A stretch of DNA of 53,053 bases from an uncultured Brevundimonas sp. (GTDB taxonomy: Bacteria > Pseudomonadota > Alphaproteobacteria > Caulobacterales > Caulobacteraceae). The notes under the pieces are model-generated. The model made no database searches. It was not told the origin of the DNA and was given only the letters and a program-made list of their open reading frames with translations. The translations under genes were made by a program, and so were the position numbers. The stretch spans positions 1 through 53,053 of the forward strand of contig NZ_CALMFB010000007.1 in the NCBI RefSeq assembly GCF_937863155.1, in the 5' to 3' direction. Of this stretch, positions 23,668 through 31,655 are shown piece by piece (position 1 is the first letter of the stretch; each line of letters opens with the position of its first letter).

Positions 23668-24159
23668 ATGGCCGAGACGACGCCTCCCGTCGCCATCATC
23701 ATGGGCAGCCGGTCCGACTGGCCGACCATGAAACACGCCGCCGACATGCTGGACCGGCTGGGCGTCGGCTGGACGGCCAAGGTGGTCAGCGCCCACCGCA
23801 CCCCCAAACGCCTGTGGGACTTCGCCTCTGGCGCGCGTGCGGCCGGCCATCGCGTCATCATCGCCGGAGCGGGCGGCGCGGCGCACCTGCCCGGCATGGC
23901 CGCGTCCATGACCGAACTGCCGGTGCTGGGCGTGCCGGTGCAGTCCAAGGCGCTGAAGGGTCTGGATTCCCTGCTGTCCATCGTCCAGATGCCCGGCGGC
24001 GTGCCAGTGGCGACCCTGGCCATCGGCGAGGCGGGGGCCAAGAACGCCGGCATTCTGGCGGCCCAGATCCTGGCCCTGTCCGATCCGGCGCTGATGGACC
24101 GTCTGGCGGCCTTCCGCGACGACCAGACCCAGGGCGTGGCCGAGACGGTCGAGGACTGA
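23668..24159 (+). CDS. purE: 5-(carboxyamino)imidazole ribonucleotide mutase
   Basis: A 163-residue class I PurE converting N5-CAIR to CAIR in purine synthesis. [13 protein letters not shown], the catalytic SAHRTP loop and [15 protein letters not shown] are intact. The TGA overlaps the purK ATG by one base, so the two are coupled and made together. It is divergent from the diguanylate cyclase with a 122-base promoter gap. Confidence 0.96.
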   Translation: MAETTPPVAIIMGSRSDWPTMKHAADMLDRLGVGWTAKVVSAHRTPKRLWDFASGARAAGHRVIIAGAGGAAHLPGMAASMTELPVLGVPVQSKALKGLDSLLSIVQMPGGVPVATLAIGEAGAKNAGILAAQILALSDPALMDRLAAFRDDQTQGVAETVED

Positions 24160-25244
24160 TGGCCGATTTCCCCCTGTCCCCCGGATCGACCATAGGCGTC
24201 GTCGGCGGCGGCCAGCTGGGGCGGATGCTGTCGCAGGCGGCGTCTCGCCTGGGCTTCGACGTGGTGATCCTGGACCCCGAAGAGAATTCGCCGGCCGGCC
24301 GGGTGTCGCGCGGCCAGATCGTCGCCGCCTATGACGACGCCACCGCGCTGAACGTCATGGGCCGGGTCTGCGACGTGGTGACCTTCGAGTTCGAGAATGT
24401 GCCCGCCGAGGCCATGGAGCGGCTGGCCGAGGGCGGCGCCCGTGTGGCCCCCGGCCCCACCGCCCTGCGCGTCGCCCAGGACCGGGTCGAGGAGAAGACC
24501 TTTCTGAACGCCGTGGGCGCCGCCACCGTCGACTTCCATCCGGTCGACAGCCTGGACGACCTGATGGCGGGGCTGGAGCGGCTGGGGACGCCGGCCCTGC
24601 TGAAGACCCGCCGCGACGGCTATGACGGCAAGGGTCAGGTGTGGATCAAGTCCGCCCGCATGGCTGCCGACGCCTGGCATATGGTCGGCGAACGCCCGGC
24701 GATCCTGGAGGCGCGGGCCGACTTCACCCGCGAGCTGTCGATCATCGCCGCACGCGGCTGGGACGGAAAGATCGCCGTCTATCCGCTGGGCCAGAACCTG
24801 CATGCCGGCGGGGTGCTGAAGACCACGGTCGCCCCGGCCGAGGTCGATCCGAAGACCGAGCGCCGCGCCCGCGCGATCGCCAGGGCGGTGCTGGAGGGGC
24901 TGGACTATGTCGGGGTCATGGGGATCGAGCTGTTCGACCTGGGCGACGGTCGGCTGCTGGTCAACGAGATCGCTCCGCGCGTGCACAACACCGGTCACTG
25001 GACCCAGGACGGCTGCGTCTGCGACCAGTTCGAGCAGCATGTGCGCGCCATCGCCGGCTGGCCCCTGGGGCCGACCGCCGCCCATGCCCGCGTCGAGATG
25101 ACCAACCTGCTGGGCGACGAAGTGGATCAGTGGACGAAACTGGCCGCCAAGGCCGACGCCCGCCTGCACCTGTACGGCAAGGCCGAGGCCCGCCCCGGCC
25201 GCAAGATGGCCCATGTGAACCGGGTGCGGCCGCTGCAGTCCTGA
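24159..25244 (+). CDS. purK: 5-(carboxyamino)imidazole ribonucleotide synthase
   Basis: A 361-residue ATP-grasp enzyme that carboxylates AIR with bicarbonate and ATP to N5-CAIR, the substrate for PurE. GVVGGGQLGRMLSQAA, the ATP-grasp segment LLKTRRDGYDGKGQ and NEIAPRVHNTGHWTQDGC are diagnostic. Start chosen at the ATG overlapping the purE stop. Normal length. Confidence 0.96.
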   Translation: MADFPLSPGSTIGVVGGGQLGRMLSQAASRLGFDVVILDPEENSPAGRVSRGQIVAAYDDATALNVMGRVCDVVTFEFENVPAEAMERLAEGGARVAPGPTALRVAQDRVEEKTFLNAVGAATVDFHPVDSLDDLMAGLERLGTPALLKTRRDGYDGKGQVWIKSARMAADAWHMVGERPAILEARADFTRELSIIAARGWDGKIAVYPLGQNLHAGGVLKTTVAPAEVDPKTERRARAIARAVLEGLDYVGVMGIELFDLGDGRLLVNEIAPRVHNTGHWTQDGCVCDQFEQHVRAIAGWPLGPTAAHARVEMTNLLGDEVDQWTKLAAKADARLHLYGKAEARPGRKMAHVNRVRPLQS

Positions 25245-25332
25245 CCCGGCTTGCGAGCCTCGCCGATTACCGTTCCGTAAGTTGGCGCACGGCCCGCGTC
25301 ATGCCAGCGTCCCCGTCGCAATGGAGGGGACC

Positions 25333-26043
25333 ATGACCATCGACACCACGACCGCTGTGCTCAAACAGCCGCCGGTCCGCATCGCCGCCCTGGCCTATCT
25401 GGGCACCATCGTCTTCGGCCTATTCGCCGAAGTCGGCACGCGCAGCGGTCTGGACCGCACCGATCCCCAGGCCCTGGCCGCCAGTCTGAAGGCGGGCGAG
25501 GCGATGTTCCGCCTGGGCGTGGTGTCCGACCTGGCCATGCTGGTCTGCTATCTGATCGTGACGGCCATCTTCTATGCTGCCTTCCGCCCCTACAGCCGGA
25601 CCCTGTCGCTGACTGCGGCGGCGTTCAGCCTGACGGGCATCACCGTGCTGGCCATGGGTCTGGTCAATCTGATCGCGCCGCTGATGGTGCTGAACAGCGC
25701 AACCGGTCTGACGGATCAGGCCGATCTGGCGGCCCTGTTCCTGATGCTGCACGGGCGTGGCTATACGATCAGCTTGGTCTTCTTCGGCGTCTATTGCCTG
25801 ATCATCGGCTGGATGGTGGTTCGGTCGCGCCTGGTTCCGGCCGCCATCGGTCTGGTGATGGCCTTCGCCGGCGCCTGTTATCTGCTGAACAGCCTGCGGG
25901 TGTTGCTGGACCTGCCGTTGCCGGGCGGGCTGGCGGACTATCTGCTGCTGCCGGGTCTGATTGGCGAGGGCGCGATCAGCCTGTGGCTGCTGGCGCGCGG
26001 ACTGAACGCCTCGGCCTGGGCGCGGCTGAACGCCCGCCCCTGA
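25333..26043 (+). CDS. DUF4386 membrane protein
   Basis: A 236-residue inner-membrane protein with about six hydrophobic segments. The N-terminal RIAALAYLGTIVFGLFAEV and the spacing of the others match DUF4386, a family of unknown function. ATG preceded by GGAGGGGA at good distance. Probably a single-gene unit; it converges with the YdeI-like gene. Confidence 0.8.
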   Translation: MTIDTTTAVLKQPPVRIAALAYLGTIVFGLFAEVGTRSGLDRTDPQALAASLKAGEAMFRLGVVSDLAMLVCYLIVTAIFYAAFRPYSRTLSLTAAAFSLTGITVLAMGLVNLIAPLMVLNSATGLTDQADLAALFLMLHGRGYTISLVFFGVYCLIIGWMVVRSRLVPAAIGLVMAFAGACYLLNSLRVLLDLPLPGGLADYLLLPGLIGEGAISLWLLARGLNASAWARLNARP

Positions 26044-26050
26044 CATCCCC

Positions 26051-26299
26051 TCAACGATGCGGACAGCCGGGCCAGCAGCAGGGGCGGCGTTTGCCGTCGC
26101 GCAGGTTTTCGGCGCCCCAACGGATGCGTTTTTCTCGCGTCTCGGCCGTCTTGGGCGAGATGACCCAGCAGATCCATTCATTGCGGGCCAGGGGCGTGAT
26201 GTCCCGCCACGTCGCCAAGGCCGCCGGTTCGCCTTCCAGCGCCCGGCGCAGGTCGTCCGGCAGGTCGTGGACCACCCCGCCGGGAAGGTCGGCTGTCAC
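26051..26299 (-). CDS. YdeI/OmpD-associated family short protein
   Basis: An 82-residue protein starting at a GTG that overlaps the COQ9 stop (GTGA). The segment ITPLARNEWICWVISPKTAE and KRIRWGAENLRDGKRRPCCW matches the C-terminal half of the YdeI/OmpD-associated family; many members are longer, so this is a short form. A CC-W-P-G-C tail may bind metal. Function unknown. Probably cotranscribed with the COQ9 gene. Confidence 0.72.
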   Translation of the reverse strand: MTADLPGGVVHDLPDDLRRALEGEPAALATWRDITPLARNEWICWVISPKTAETREKRIRWGAENLRDGKRRPCCWPGCPHR

Positions 26300-26985
26300 T
26301 GGGGCGCGTCTTCGGTGCGGGCGCCGTAGCGCAGACGGCTGAGCGCCTCGGTCATCTTGCGCAGGGGAGCGTCGAAATCCTTGCCCGCCTTCCACTTCTC
26401 GAAGGCCATGACGTTCTCGATCCGGCGCGCGACGAAGGCGTCGGCGGCCTCGCGCCCGTCGAACAGGCGCATCGTCAGGGCCGGGACCAGGATGCCCGAC
26501 AGGATCGTCCGCTTGGAATAGTGGTTCCAGTCCGTCGCCGTATCCCCGGCCCAGCGCCACAGCAGATCGGCCGTCTCCCACGCCAGTTGCAGCCCCAGGT
26601 CGGTGTTGGTCGGCAGGGCCAGGAAGCCGGCGCAGCGCTGGCTGGCCTCATGGTCGGCGGCGGCGGCCTCCAGCCGGGCCGAGACGGCGCGGGCGATGCG
26701 TTCGCGGATTTTCAGGGCCGCCGGATCGACATCGGCCAGGGCCTGCATGGCCCGCGCATCGTGCCGTCGCGACAACAGGGCCGCCAGATCGCGCCCGCCA
26801 TTGGGCAGCAGCAGCTCCTGATCGCCCAGCGACAGGCCGTTCGCCTCGCACGCCGCGCGCACCAGCCGCCCGTTCCAGCCCAGCGCCCCGGCGCGTTCGA
26901 CGGCGGCGTCCAGAACCGCCTGTTCCATGCGGTCGGCCCAGTCCGGCGATTCGTCGGTGTTGCTCAGGTGCGGCGCCTCGGTCAT
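26296..26985 (-). CDS. COQ9-family ubiquinone biosynthesis protein
   Basis: A 229-residue protein with a TetR-like helical fold, the family of mitochondrial COQ9, which presents lipid intermediates to the COQ7 hydroxylase. The C-terminal TATDWNHYSKRTILSGIL segment is the family signature. COQ9 is confined to alphaproteobacteria and mitochondria, supporting the taxonomic call. No COQ7 is visible in the window. Start at the first ATG. Coupled to the small YdeI-like gene. Confidence 0.88.
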   Translation of the reverse strand: MTEAPHLSNTDESPDWADRMEQAVLDAAVERAGALGWNGRLVRAACEANGLSLGDQELLLPNGGRDLAALLSRRHDARAMQALADVDPAALKIRERIARAVSARLEAAAADHEASQRCAGFLALPTNTDLGLQLAWETADLLWRWAGDTATDWNHYSKRTILSGILVPALTMRLFDGREAADAFVARRIENVMAFEKWKAGKDFDAPLRKMTEALSRLRYGARTEDAPQ

Positions 26986-27166
26986 CGCGACATGATAGGC
27001 CCGTCCGACGGCCGTTTCGAGCCTTCAGATAGGGCCGCGACGATCTGGACAGACATACGGCGGTCGTGTATCAGCGCGCCTTCATCCGCGGACCCTGTCT
27101 GTCGGACCCGAGATTTATTTGTCTGCCCGTCTCCCTCACAGGACGCGGCGGGCGGCCAAAGGAGAG

Positions 27167-27406
27167 TTGAACCTGGTTCAGATTTTCGTTCGCGACAACA
27201 ACGTCGATCAGGCGCTGAAGGCCCTGAAGAAGAAGATGCAGCGCGAAGGCAGCTTCCGTGAAATGAAGCGCCACGTGCACTACGAAAAGCCGTCGGAGAA
27301 GCGCGCCCGCCAGAAGGCCGAGGCCGTTCGCCGCGCCCGCAAGCTGGCCCGCAAGCGCGCCCAGCGCGAAGGCCTGCTGCCCGCGCCCAAGCCGCGTCCG
27401 CGCTGA
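27167..27406 (+). CDS. rpsU: 30S ribosomal protein S21
   Basis: A small-subunit protein of about 77-79 residues, rich in Lys and Arg. [20 protein letters not shown] and [20 protein letters not shown] are the S21 pattern. No ATG or GTG fits. The TTG at 27167 gives MNLVQIF and lies only 2 bases after AAGGAG; the CTG at 27173 gives MVQIF, the conserved N-terminus, at 8 bases. I give the TTG coordinate but regard CTG as quite possible. A strong terminator follows. Confidence 0.92.
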   Translation: MNLVQIFVRDNNVDQALKALKKKMQREGSFREMKRHVHYEKPSEKRARQKAEAVRRARKLARKRAQREGLLPAPKPRPR

Positions 27407-27430
27407 GCCTGACGCCAGGCTGAAAGATCA

Positions 27431-27464
27431 AAGGCCCGCCGGATCGCTCCGGCGGGCCTTTTGC
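27431..27464 (+). terminator. Intrinsic terminator of rpsU
   Basis: AAGGCCCGCCGGA (27431-27443), a TCGC loop and TCCGGCGGGCCTT form a perfect 13-base stem, followed by TTGC. It is 25 bases after the stop. Confidence 0.88.
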
Positions 27465-27526
27465 TTGCGCGCTGACGACGCATGCGCGGACCTGTGGATT
27501 TCCGGCGCGGCCCCCTTGTATTGATC

Positions 27527-27539
27527 GTTATAAAGTAAC
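27527..27539. promoter_or_regulatory. Zur-box-like palindrome upstream of the MerC gene
   Basis: GTTATAAAGTAAC, a GTTA-N5-TAAC inverted repeat in an otherwise GC-rich gap, 31 bases before the MerC-family start. It has the same arms and spacing as the clearer box at 30161, which supports common control by Zur. Confidence 0.6.
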
Positions 27540-27569
27540 ACTTAGTGGGCGTAGCCTTAGGAGACGCCC

Positions 27570-27956
27570 ATGCCCGCAGCCCGTTCCGCCGTTCTGGGGG
27601 ATGGCGTCGCCATCGGTCTGTCGGGTCTGTGCCTGGCGCATTGCCTGGCCCTGCCGCTGGCGGCCAGCCTTCTGCCCATCGCGGGCGCCTGGGCCGAGGC
27701 GGAATGGGTGCACGGACTGTTCGTGGCGGTGGCCGCGCCGGTGTCGCTGTGGACCCTGGGGCGCAGCCGTTCGCGCAACCTGGCGGTCGTGGCCCTGGCG
27801 GTCGGCGGTCTGGCTCTGATGGTCGCCGGGGCGGCGGGTTTTCCGTCACATGAGGCCGAGACCCCGCTGACGGTCGCGGGCGGCCTGTTGCTGGCGCTGG
27901 CGCACGGGCTGAACTGGCGCCGTCGCCAGGTCGCCTGCCGTCACGACCGGGCCTGA
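27570..27956 (+). CDS. MerC-domain membrane protein
   Basis: A 128-residue protein with four hydrophobic segments and a paired cysteine motif (GLCLAHCLALPL) in the first, as in MerC transporters. In the Mer system MerC moves Hg(II), but many alphaproteobacterial homologues stand near zinc-uptake genes. Here a Zur-like box lies upstream and the His-rich TonB receptor converges on it, so a role in zinc import or handling is the better guess. ATG preceded by AGGAG at 6 bases. Confidence 0.82.
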   Translation: MPAARSAVLGDGVAIGLSGLCLAHCLALPLAASLLPIAGAWAEAEWVHGLFVAVAAPVSLWTLGRSRSRNLAVVALAVGGLALMVAGAAGFPSHEAETPLTVAGGLLLALAHGLNWRRRQVACRHDRA

Positions 27957-27987
27957 TCGACAGAGGCCCGGTCGCTTCAGGCGGTCA

Positions 27988-30123
27988 TCAGAACCGGGTG
28001 CGCAGCCCCAGCACCAGGTTGCGGCCCCGCAGCGGCGCCGAGCGGGTCAGGAACGAGGCGTGGTTCAGCGCCGTCTCGTCCAGCAGATTGGTCCCGCGCA
28101 CGAACACTTGGCTGCGGAACGAACCGATGTCGAAATCATAGGCCGCCGTGGCGTTGACCATGTCGTAGCCGGGGGTCTTGTCCTCGAAATCGGTGATGCG
28201 GTCCTGTTCGAACACATGGACGTATTCGACATTGCCGGACCACGGGCCTTGCGCGAAATCGCCGCGCACGCCCAGACGCGCCGCCGGAATGCGCGGCAGG
28301 GGGCCGCCTTCGTCCAGCTCGGCCTTCACATAGTCGCCGAACACCGCCCCCGAGATCGCGGGCGTGAACTGATAGCGCACATCGCCCTCGACACCGGTGA
28401 AGGTCGCATCCGCCTGGGTGTAGCGGATCAGGCGGAAGTCTTCGTACTGATCCAGGGTGTTGGCGTAGATGTAGCCGTCATAGGCGTAACGATAGGCGCT
28501 GGCCGAGAAGGTCAGGTCGCCTTCAGTCTTCCTCAGGCCGATCTCGATCGAGTTGGCGGTTTCCTCATCCAGGGTCGCCGTGCCCAGCTCATAGGTGTTG
28601 GTCGCCAGGTGGACGCCGCGGGCATACAGTTCCTGCACATGCGGCGCGCGCTGTGACCGCGCCACCGACACCGAGGCGGCGTATCCCGGCGCGAAGGCCC
28701 AGCTGGCGCCCAGCGACGCTGAGAAGGGCTTGTGCTCGGCGTCCGGCCGGCCCACGGCGCTCGTCTCCTGCCATTCCTGACGCAGGGCGCCTTCCAGACG
28801 CACATCGCCCAGGCTGATTTCCTCCAGCAGGAAGACGGCGTTGCTGCGCGTGGTGCTGGGCGGCAGGAAGCCTTCGGCGCCGATGGCCGCGAAATCGCTT
28901 TCGGCGGTCTGGAACCCGACCACGCCGCGGAAGCCGCCGATGGGGGCGTGCTGGACCTCGACCCTCAGGTCGTGGCCTTCGTTGGTGAAGGTGGTCGCCA
29001 CCACGCCGTCGTCAATCTCGTCATGGGCGTAGTCGGTATAGCCGCCGCGCACCCGGATACGCTCGATCCCCGCGAACGGGTCGCGCAATTCGCCCCGCAC
29101 ATCGATGCGGCGACTGACCAGATCGACGGTCGGGGCCGCTTCGCCATGGTCATGGTCGTGATCGTGGTCGTGATCTTCGTCGCCATGATCGTGACCGCCG
29201 CAGTGCAGGCTGGAGCCGTGCGGGTGGCAGTCTTCATATTCGTGGCTGTGGCCCGGCAGGCCGTATTCGCTGTTCTGCTGGGTGAAGGCGGCGCCCAGGT
29301 AGCCGCGCGATCCGATCCACGACAGACCGATGGTCCCGGTGCGGGTGTCGTTGAACGACCCGGCCACGCGGTCGAAGCCCTCGGCCTCATCCTCATGATC
29401 GTGGTCGTGATCATGATCGTGGTCATGATCCTCGTGCGCCGGCGGGGTGTAGAAGGGGATGCGATAGTCGTCGGTGCGGCGCAGGGCGCCTTCCAGACGC
29501 AGGGCGAAACTGCCCATGCCGACCGTGAAGCCGGCCACGCCCGCGCGCTCGTCGTCGGCCGTGCCCAGGCGGAACTCGGCCACGCCTTCGCCACCAGCGG
29601 CCGGGATCGAGGTGGGGATCTTCTTGTCGATCAGATTGACCGCCCCGCCGATGGCGCCGCCGCCATAGATCAGGGCGCTGGGCCCGCGCAGAATCTCGAT
29701 GCCTTCCAGCAACAGCGGCTCGCCCGAGACGGCGTGGTCGGGCGACACGTCCGAGGCGTCGATCAGGCCGGCCCCGTCGCTCAGAACCTTGACCCGCGGC
29801 GAGGTCTGGCCCCGGATCACCGGCCGGCTGGCCCCGCCGCCGAAGGTGTCGGCGTTGACGCCGGGAATGCCGGTCAGGGTCTCGCCCAGCGTCGACTGGC
29901 GCCGATGCACCAGTTCGTCGCCGCGCACCACGGCCACGTTCGAGATGACGTCATTGCCGCGCCGGCCCAGGGGATCGGCCGTCACCACCACTTCGTCCAA
30001 CTGGATCGCCGGACCCGACTGGCCCGACTGGGTCGCGGAACTGGCGTTGGCGGTGCCCGCGCAGGCGACGGCGCCCAGAACGCTCAGGCTGGCGGCGGCG
30101 AAAAGGGCGGCCTTGGGTGACAT
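27988..30123 (-). CDS. His-rich TonB-dependent receptor, probable zinc uptake (ZnuD-like)
   Basis: A 711-residue outer-membrane receptor. The signal peptide MSPKAALFAAASLSVLGAV leads to a TonB box region (QLDEVVVTADPLGRR), a plug domain with GIPGVNADTFGGGASRPVIR, and a beta-barrel that ends in an aromatic residue (LVLGLRTRF). Two extracellular loops carry long His-Asp tracts, about residues 230-245 and 300-325, with Cys and His nearby (EDCHPHGSSLHCGGHDHG). Such loops are typical of ZnuD-type zinc receptors. A Zur box lies over its promoter. Start chosen at the signal peptide Met; a 79-codon upstream extension crosses the operator and is rejected. Confidence 0.9.
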   Translation of the reverse strand: MSPKAALFAAASLSVLGAVACAGTANASSATQSGQSGPAIQLDEVVVTADPLGRRGNDVISNVAVVRGDELVHRRQSTLGETLTGIPGVNADTFGGGASRPVIRGQTSPRVKVLSDGAGLIDASDVSPDHAVSGEPLLLEGIEILRGPSALIYGGGAIGGAVNLIDKKIPTSIPAAGGEGVAEFRLGTADDERAGVAGFTVGMGSFALRLEGALRRTDDYRIPFYTPPAHEDHDHDHDHDHDHEDEAEGFDRVAGSFNDTRTGTIGLSWIGSRGYLGAAFTQQNSEYGLPGHSHEYEDCHPHGSSLHCGGHDHGDEDHDHDHDHDHGEAAPTVDLVSRRIDVRGELRDPFAGIERIRVRGGYTDYAHDEIDDGVVATTFTNEGHDLRVEVQHAPIGGFRGVVGFQTAESDFAAIGAEGFLPPSTTRSNAVFLLEEISLGDVRLEGALRQEWQETSAVGRPDAEHKPFSASLGASWAFAPGYAASVSVARSQRAPHVQELYARGVHLATNTYELGTATLDEETANSIEIGLRKTEGDLTFSASAYRYAYDGYIYANTLDQYEDFRLIRYTQADATFTGVEGDVRYQFTPAISGAVFGDYVKAELDEGGPLPRIPAARLGVRGDFAQGPWSGNVEYVHVFEQDRITDFEDKTPGYDMVNATAAYDFDIGSFRSQVFVRGTNLLDETALNHASFLTRSAPLRGRNLVLGLRTRF
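29143..29195 (-). repeat. His-Asp codon repeat, second loop
   Basis: Tandem hexamer-like repeats (ATCGTG, GTCATG on the plus strand) encode alternating His and Asp in the TonB receptor. The DNA is prone to slippage, so loop length may vary among strains. Confidence 0.75.
29389..29436 (-). repeat. His-Asp codon repeat, first loop
   Basis: A second stretch of the same repeat class encodes another His-Asp tract in the receptor, 190 bases upstream along the coding frame from the other. Similar DNA in the two could recombine and delete the intervening loop. Confidence 0.75.
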
Positions 30124-30160
30124 GAACTGAAGTCTCCGATATGGGGGTCGGCGATTGACT

Positions 30161-30177
30161 ATGTTATATCGTAACAT
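30161..30177. promoter_or_regulatory. Zur box between the TonB receptor and the methyltransferase-like gene
   Basis: ATGTTATATCGTAACAT, a 6-5-6 palindrome that closely fits the Zur consensus ATGTTATAnTATAACAT. On the minus strand it contains a TATAAC -10 for the receptor, with GGAGA at proper distance from its ATG. On the plus strand TTGACT (30155-30160) abuts it as a -35, and the methyltransferase ATG begins 2 bases after it. Confidence 0.75.
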
Positions 30178-30178
30178 C

Positions 30179-30991
30179 ATGCAAATTACATCGCGTTCAT
30201 CCGGCCAAGCTTCCGCTGCGACGGGGGGTTCATCCCTGTTCCGGCACATCGAGACCCTGCACGGCGATGCGGACTGGGGCGGGTTTCTCGACGCCGGAAC
30301 CGGCGTGAACTCGGCACTGTGGAGCCTGTCTCTGCCGACCGACCGCTGGGTCGGCGTCACCGCCGCGCCGGGCCATGCGGATCAGGTCCGCGAGCGCGCG
30401 GGCGCCCTGATGCGCGATCAGGATCGGCTGCTGATCGGCAACTGGACCGACCCCGCCCTGTTGCAGGGCCAGGTGTTCGACACGGTGCTGGCCGACTATC
30501 TGCTGGGGGCGGTGGAGGGGTTTTCACCCTATTTCCAGTCGGGCCTGTTCGCGCGGCTGGCGCCCCATGTCGGGCGGCGGATGTATGTGGTGGGGCTGGA
30601 GCCCTATGTGGTGGGCGATGCGCCGACCGAGACGGCCCGCATCGTGCGCGCCATCGGCCGCCTGCGCGACGCCTGCCTGCTGCTGGCGGACGAGACGCCC
30701 TATCGCGAATATCCCGCCGAATGGACGGTGGACGCCCTGGCCCAGGCCGGGTTCGAGGTGCTGTCGGCCCAGCGGTTCCCGAACCGCTATCGCGAGAAAT
30801 GGGTGCACGGCCAGCTGGACATGGCCATCCGCCGACTGCCGCGCATCGCCGATGCGGCCCTGGCCGAATCCCTGCGCGGACGGATCGAGGCCTTGCGGGA
30901 ACAGGGGGTGACGGTGTGCCGGCGCGAAGACGGCCTGCGCCACGGCGCCGACTATGTCATCGCCTGCCGGCCGCTCTCAGGCCACGGTTAG
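30179..30991 (+). CDS. SAM-dependent methyltransferase-like protein
   Basis: About 270 residues. WGGFLDAGTGVNSALWSL resembles motif I (SAM binding) of class I methyltransferases, VFDTVLADYLLGAV the later acidic motif, and the C-terminal half has the matching strand pattern. I cannot name the substrate. The ATG at 30179 lies against the Zur box, implying a very short or leaderless transcript, or a start further in: a CTG at SLFRHIETL has a G-rich stretch upstream. The shared operator suggests expression under zinc starvation. Confidence 0.72.
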   Translation: MQITSRSSGQASAATGGSSLFRHIETLHGDADWGGFLDAGTGVNSALWSLSLPTDRWVGVTAAPGHADQVRERAGALMRDQDRLLIGNWTDPALLQGQVFDTVLADYLLGAVEGFSPYFQSGLFARLAPHVGRRMYVVGLEPYVVGDAPTETARIVRAIGRLRDACLLLADETPYREYPAEWTVDALAQAGFEVLSAQRFPNRYREKWVHGQLDMAIRRLPRIADAALAESLRGRIEALREQGVTVCRREDGLRHGADYVIACRPLSGHG

Positions 30992-31014
30992 ATTGTCGGG
31001 GAAATCCGCCGCCA

Positions 31015-31091
31015 TGGTACGTCCTCTCGGGCTCGAACCGAGGACCCTCTGATTAAAAGTCAGATGCTCTAACCAACTGAGCTAAGGACGC
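31015..31091 (-). tRNA. tRNA-Lys (anticodon TTT)
   Basis: A 77-base cloverleaf on the minus strand including an encoded CCA end. The acceptor stem is GCGTCCT with AGGACGT, the D arm GCTCAGTTGGTTAGAGC, the anticodon loop CTTTTAA with anticodon TTT, and the T loop TTCGAGC flanked by CTCGG and CCGAG. It decodes AAA and AAG lysine codons. Confidence 0.96.
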
Positions 31092-31137
31092 ATCGCATGG
31101 CGGCGAGCGCGCCTTCTGTTGCATCCGTCGCTTCGGG

Positions 31138-31581
31138 TCAAGTCTCGGCGCGCCCCAGAAGACAGAAGACCAGCCGCATGGCCCCGTCCGCACCCGAAAA
31201 CAGCACCGCATTCTGACCATAGGCGTCGCCCAGGTCGCAGGCTTGTTCGAACGTCAGGCCCAGGGCGACCAGACTGGGTTCCGAGGCCCAGCCGCCGTCG
31301 GGGTCGCGCCCCTCGGCCGCCAGCCAGGTCAGGCCAAGGCCCTGGATCTCAGCCTTCAGCCGGTCCTGGTCGGCCTGATTCTCGGCGTCGCTGCGCGGTT
31401 CGCTGCGGGGGTTCCAGGCGGTCAGGAAACAGGCCGTCGCCACGCCCCGCGCCGCCATGACCGAGGCCAGAGGCGCACACGGATGCCCCAGCCGCATAAC
31501 CGCCTCGCCCCCCTCGGGCAGGGCCACGACATAGAGGGCGCGCACATAGGCTTCGGCGCAGGCGGCGACGGAACGGTCCAT
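31138..31581 (-). CDS. DUF3293 family protein
   Basis: A 147-residue protein. CFLTAWNPRSEPRSDAENQ is the core motif of DUF3293, a small family of unknown function. No membrane segment or signal peptide. It begins at the ATG at 31581, divergent from the CoA transferase gene by 74 bases, and lies just downstream of the tRNA-Lys on the same strand in gene order only. Confidence 0.78.
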   Translation of the reverse strand: MDRSVAACAEAYVRALYVVALPEGGEAVMRLGHPCAPLASVMAARGVATACFLTAWNPRSEPRSDAENQADQDRLKAEIQGLGLTWLAAEGRDPDGGWASEPSLVALGLTFEQACDLGDAYGQNAVLFSGADGAMRLVFCLLGRAET

Positions 31582-31655
31582 GCGCCGATCATGGCGCGGG
31601 GCGGGGCTGCGTCAACCGCTCGACGGCGCCGGGTGGGGCGGTTAAGCCTTGGGAC

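Noticed and set aside
29143-29436. Possible CRISPR array from the regular repeats
   Set aside because: The repeats are short codon repeats in frame within a coding region, with no unique spacers of constant length and no cas genes.
29443-29594. A frame-shifted or second receptor fragment
   Set aside because: The receptor frame is unbroken from signal peptide to terminal Phe, so no frameshift is needed.
28732-30120. Plus-strand frame with a hydrophobic run of Val, Met and Ile opposite the TonB receptor
   Set aside because: The apparent membrane segments are just the reverse complement of the His-Asp codon repeats.
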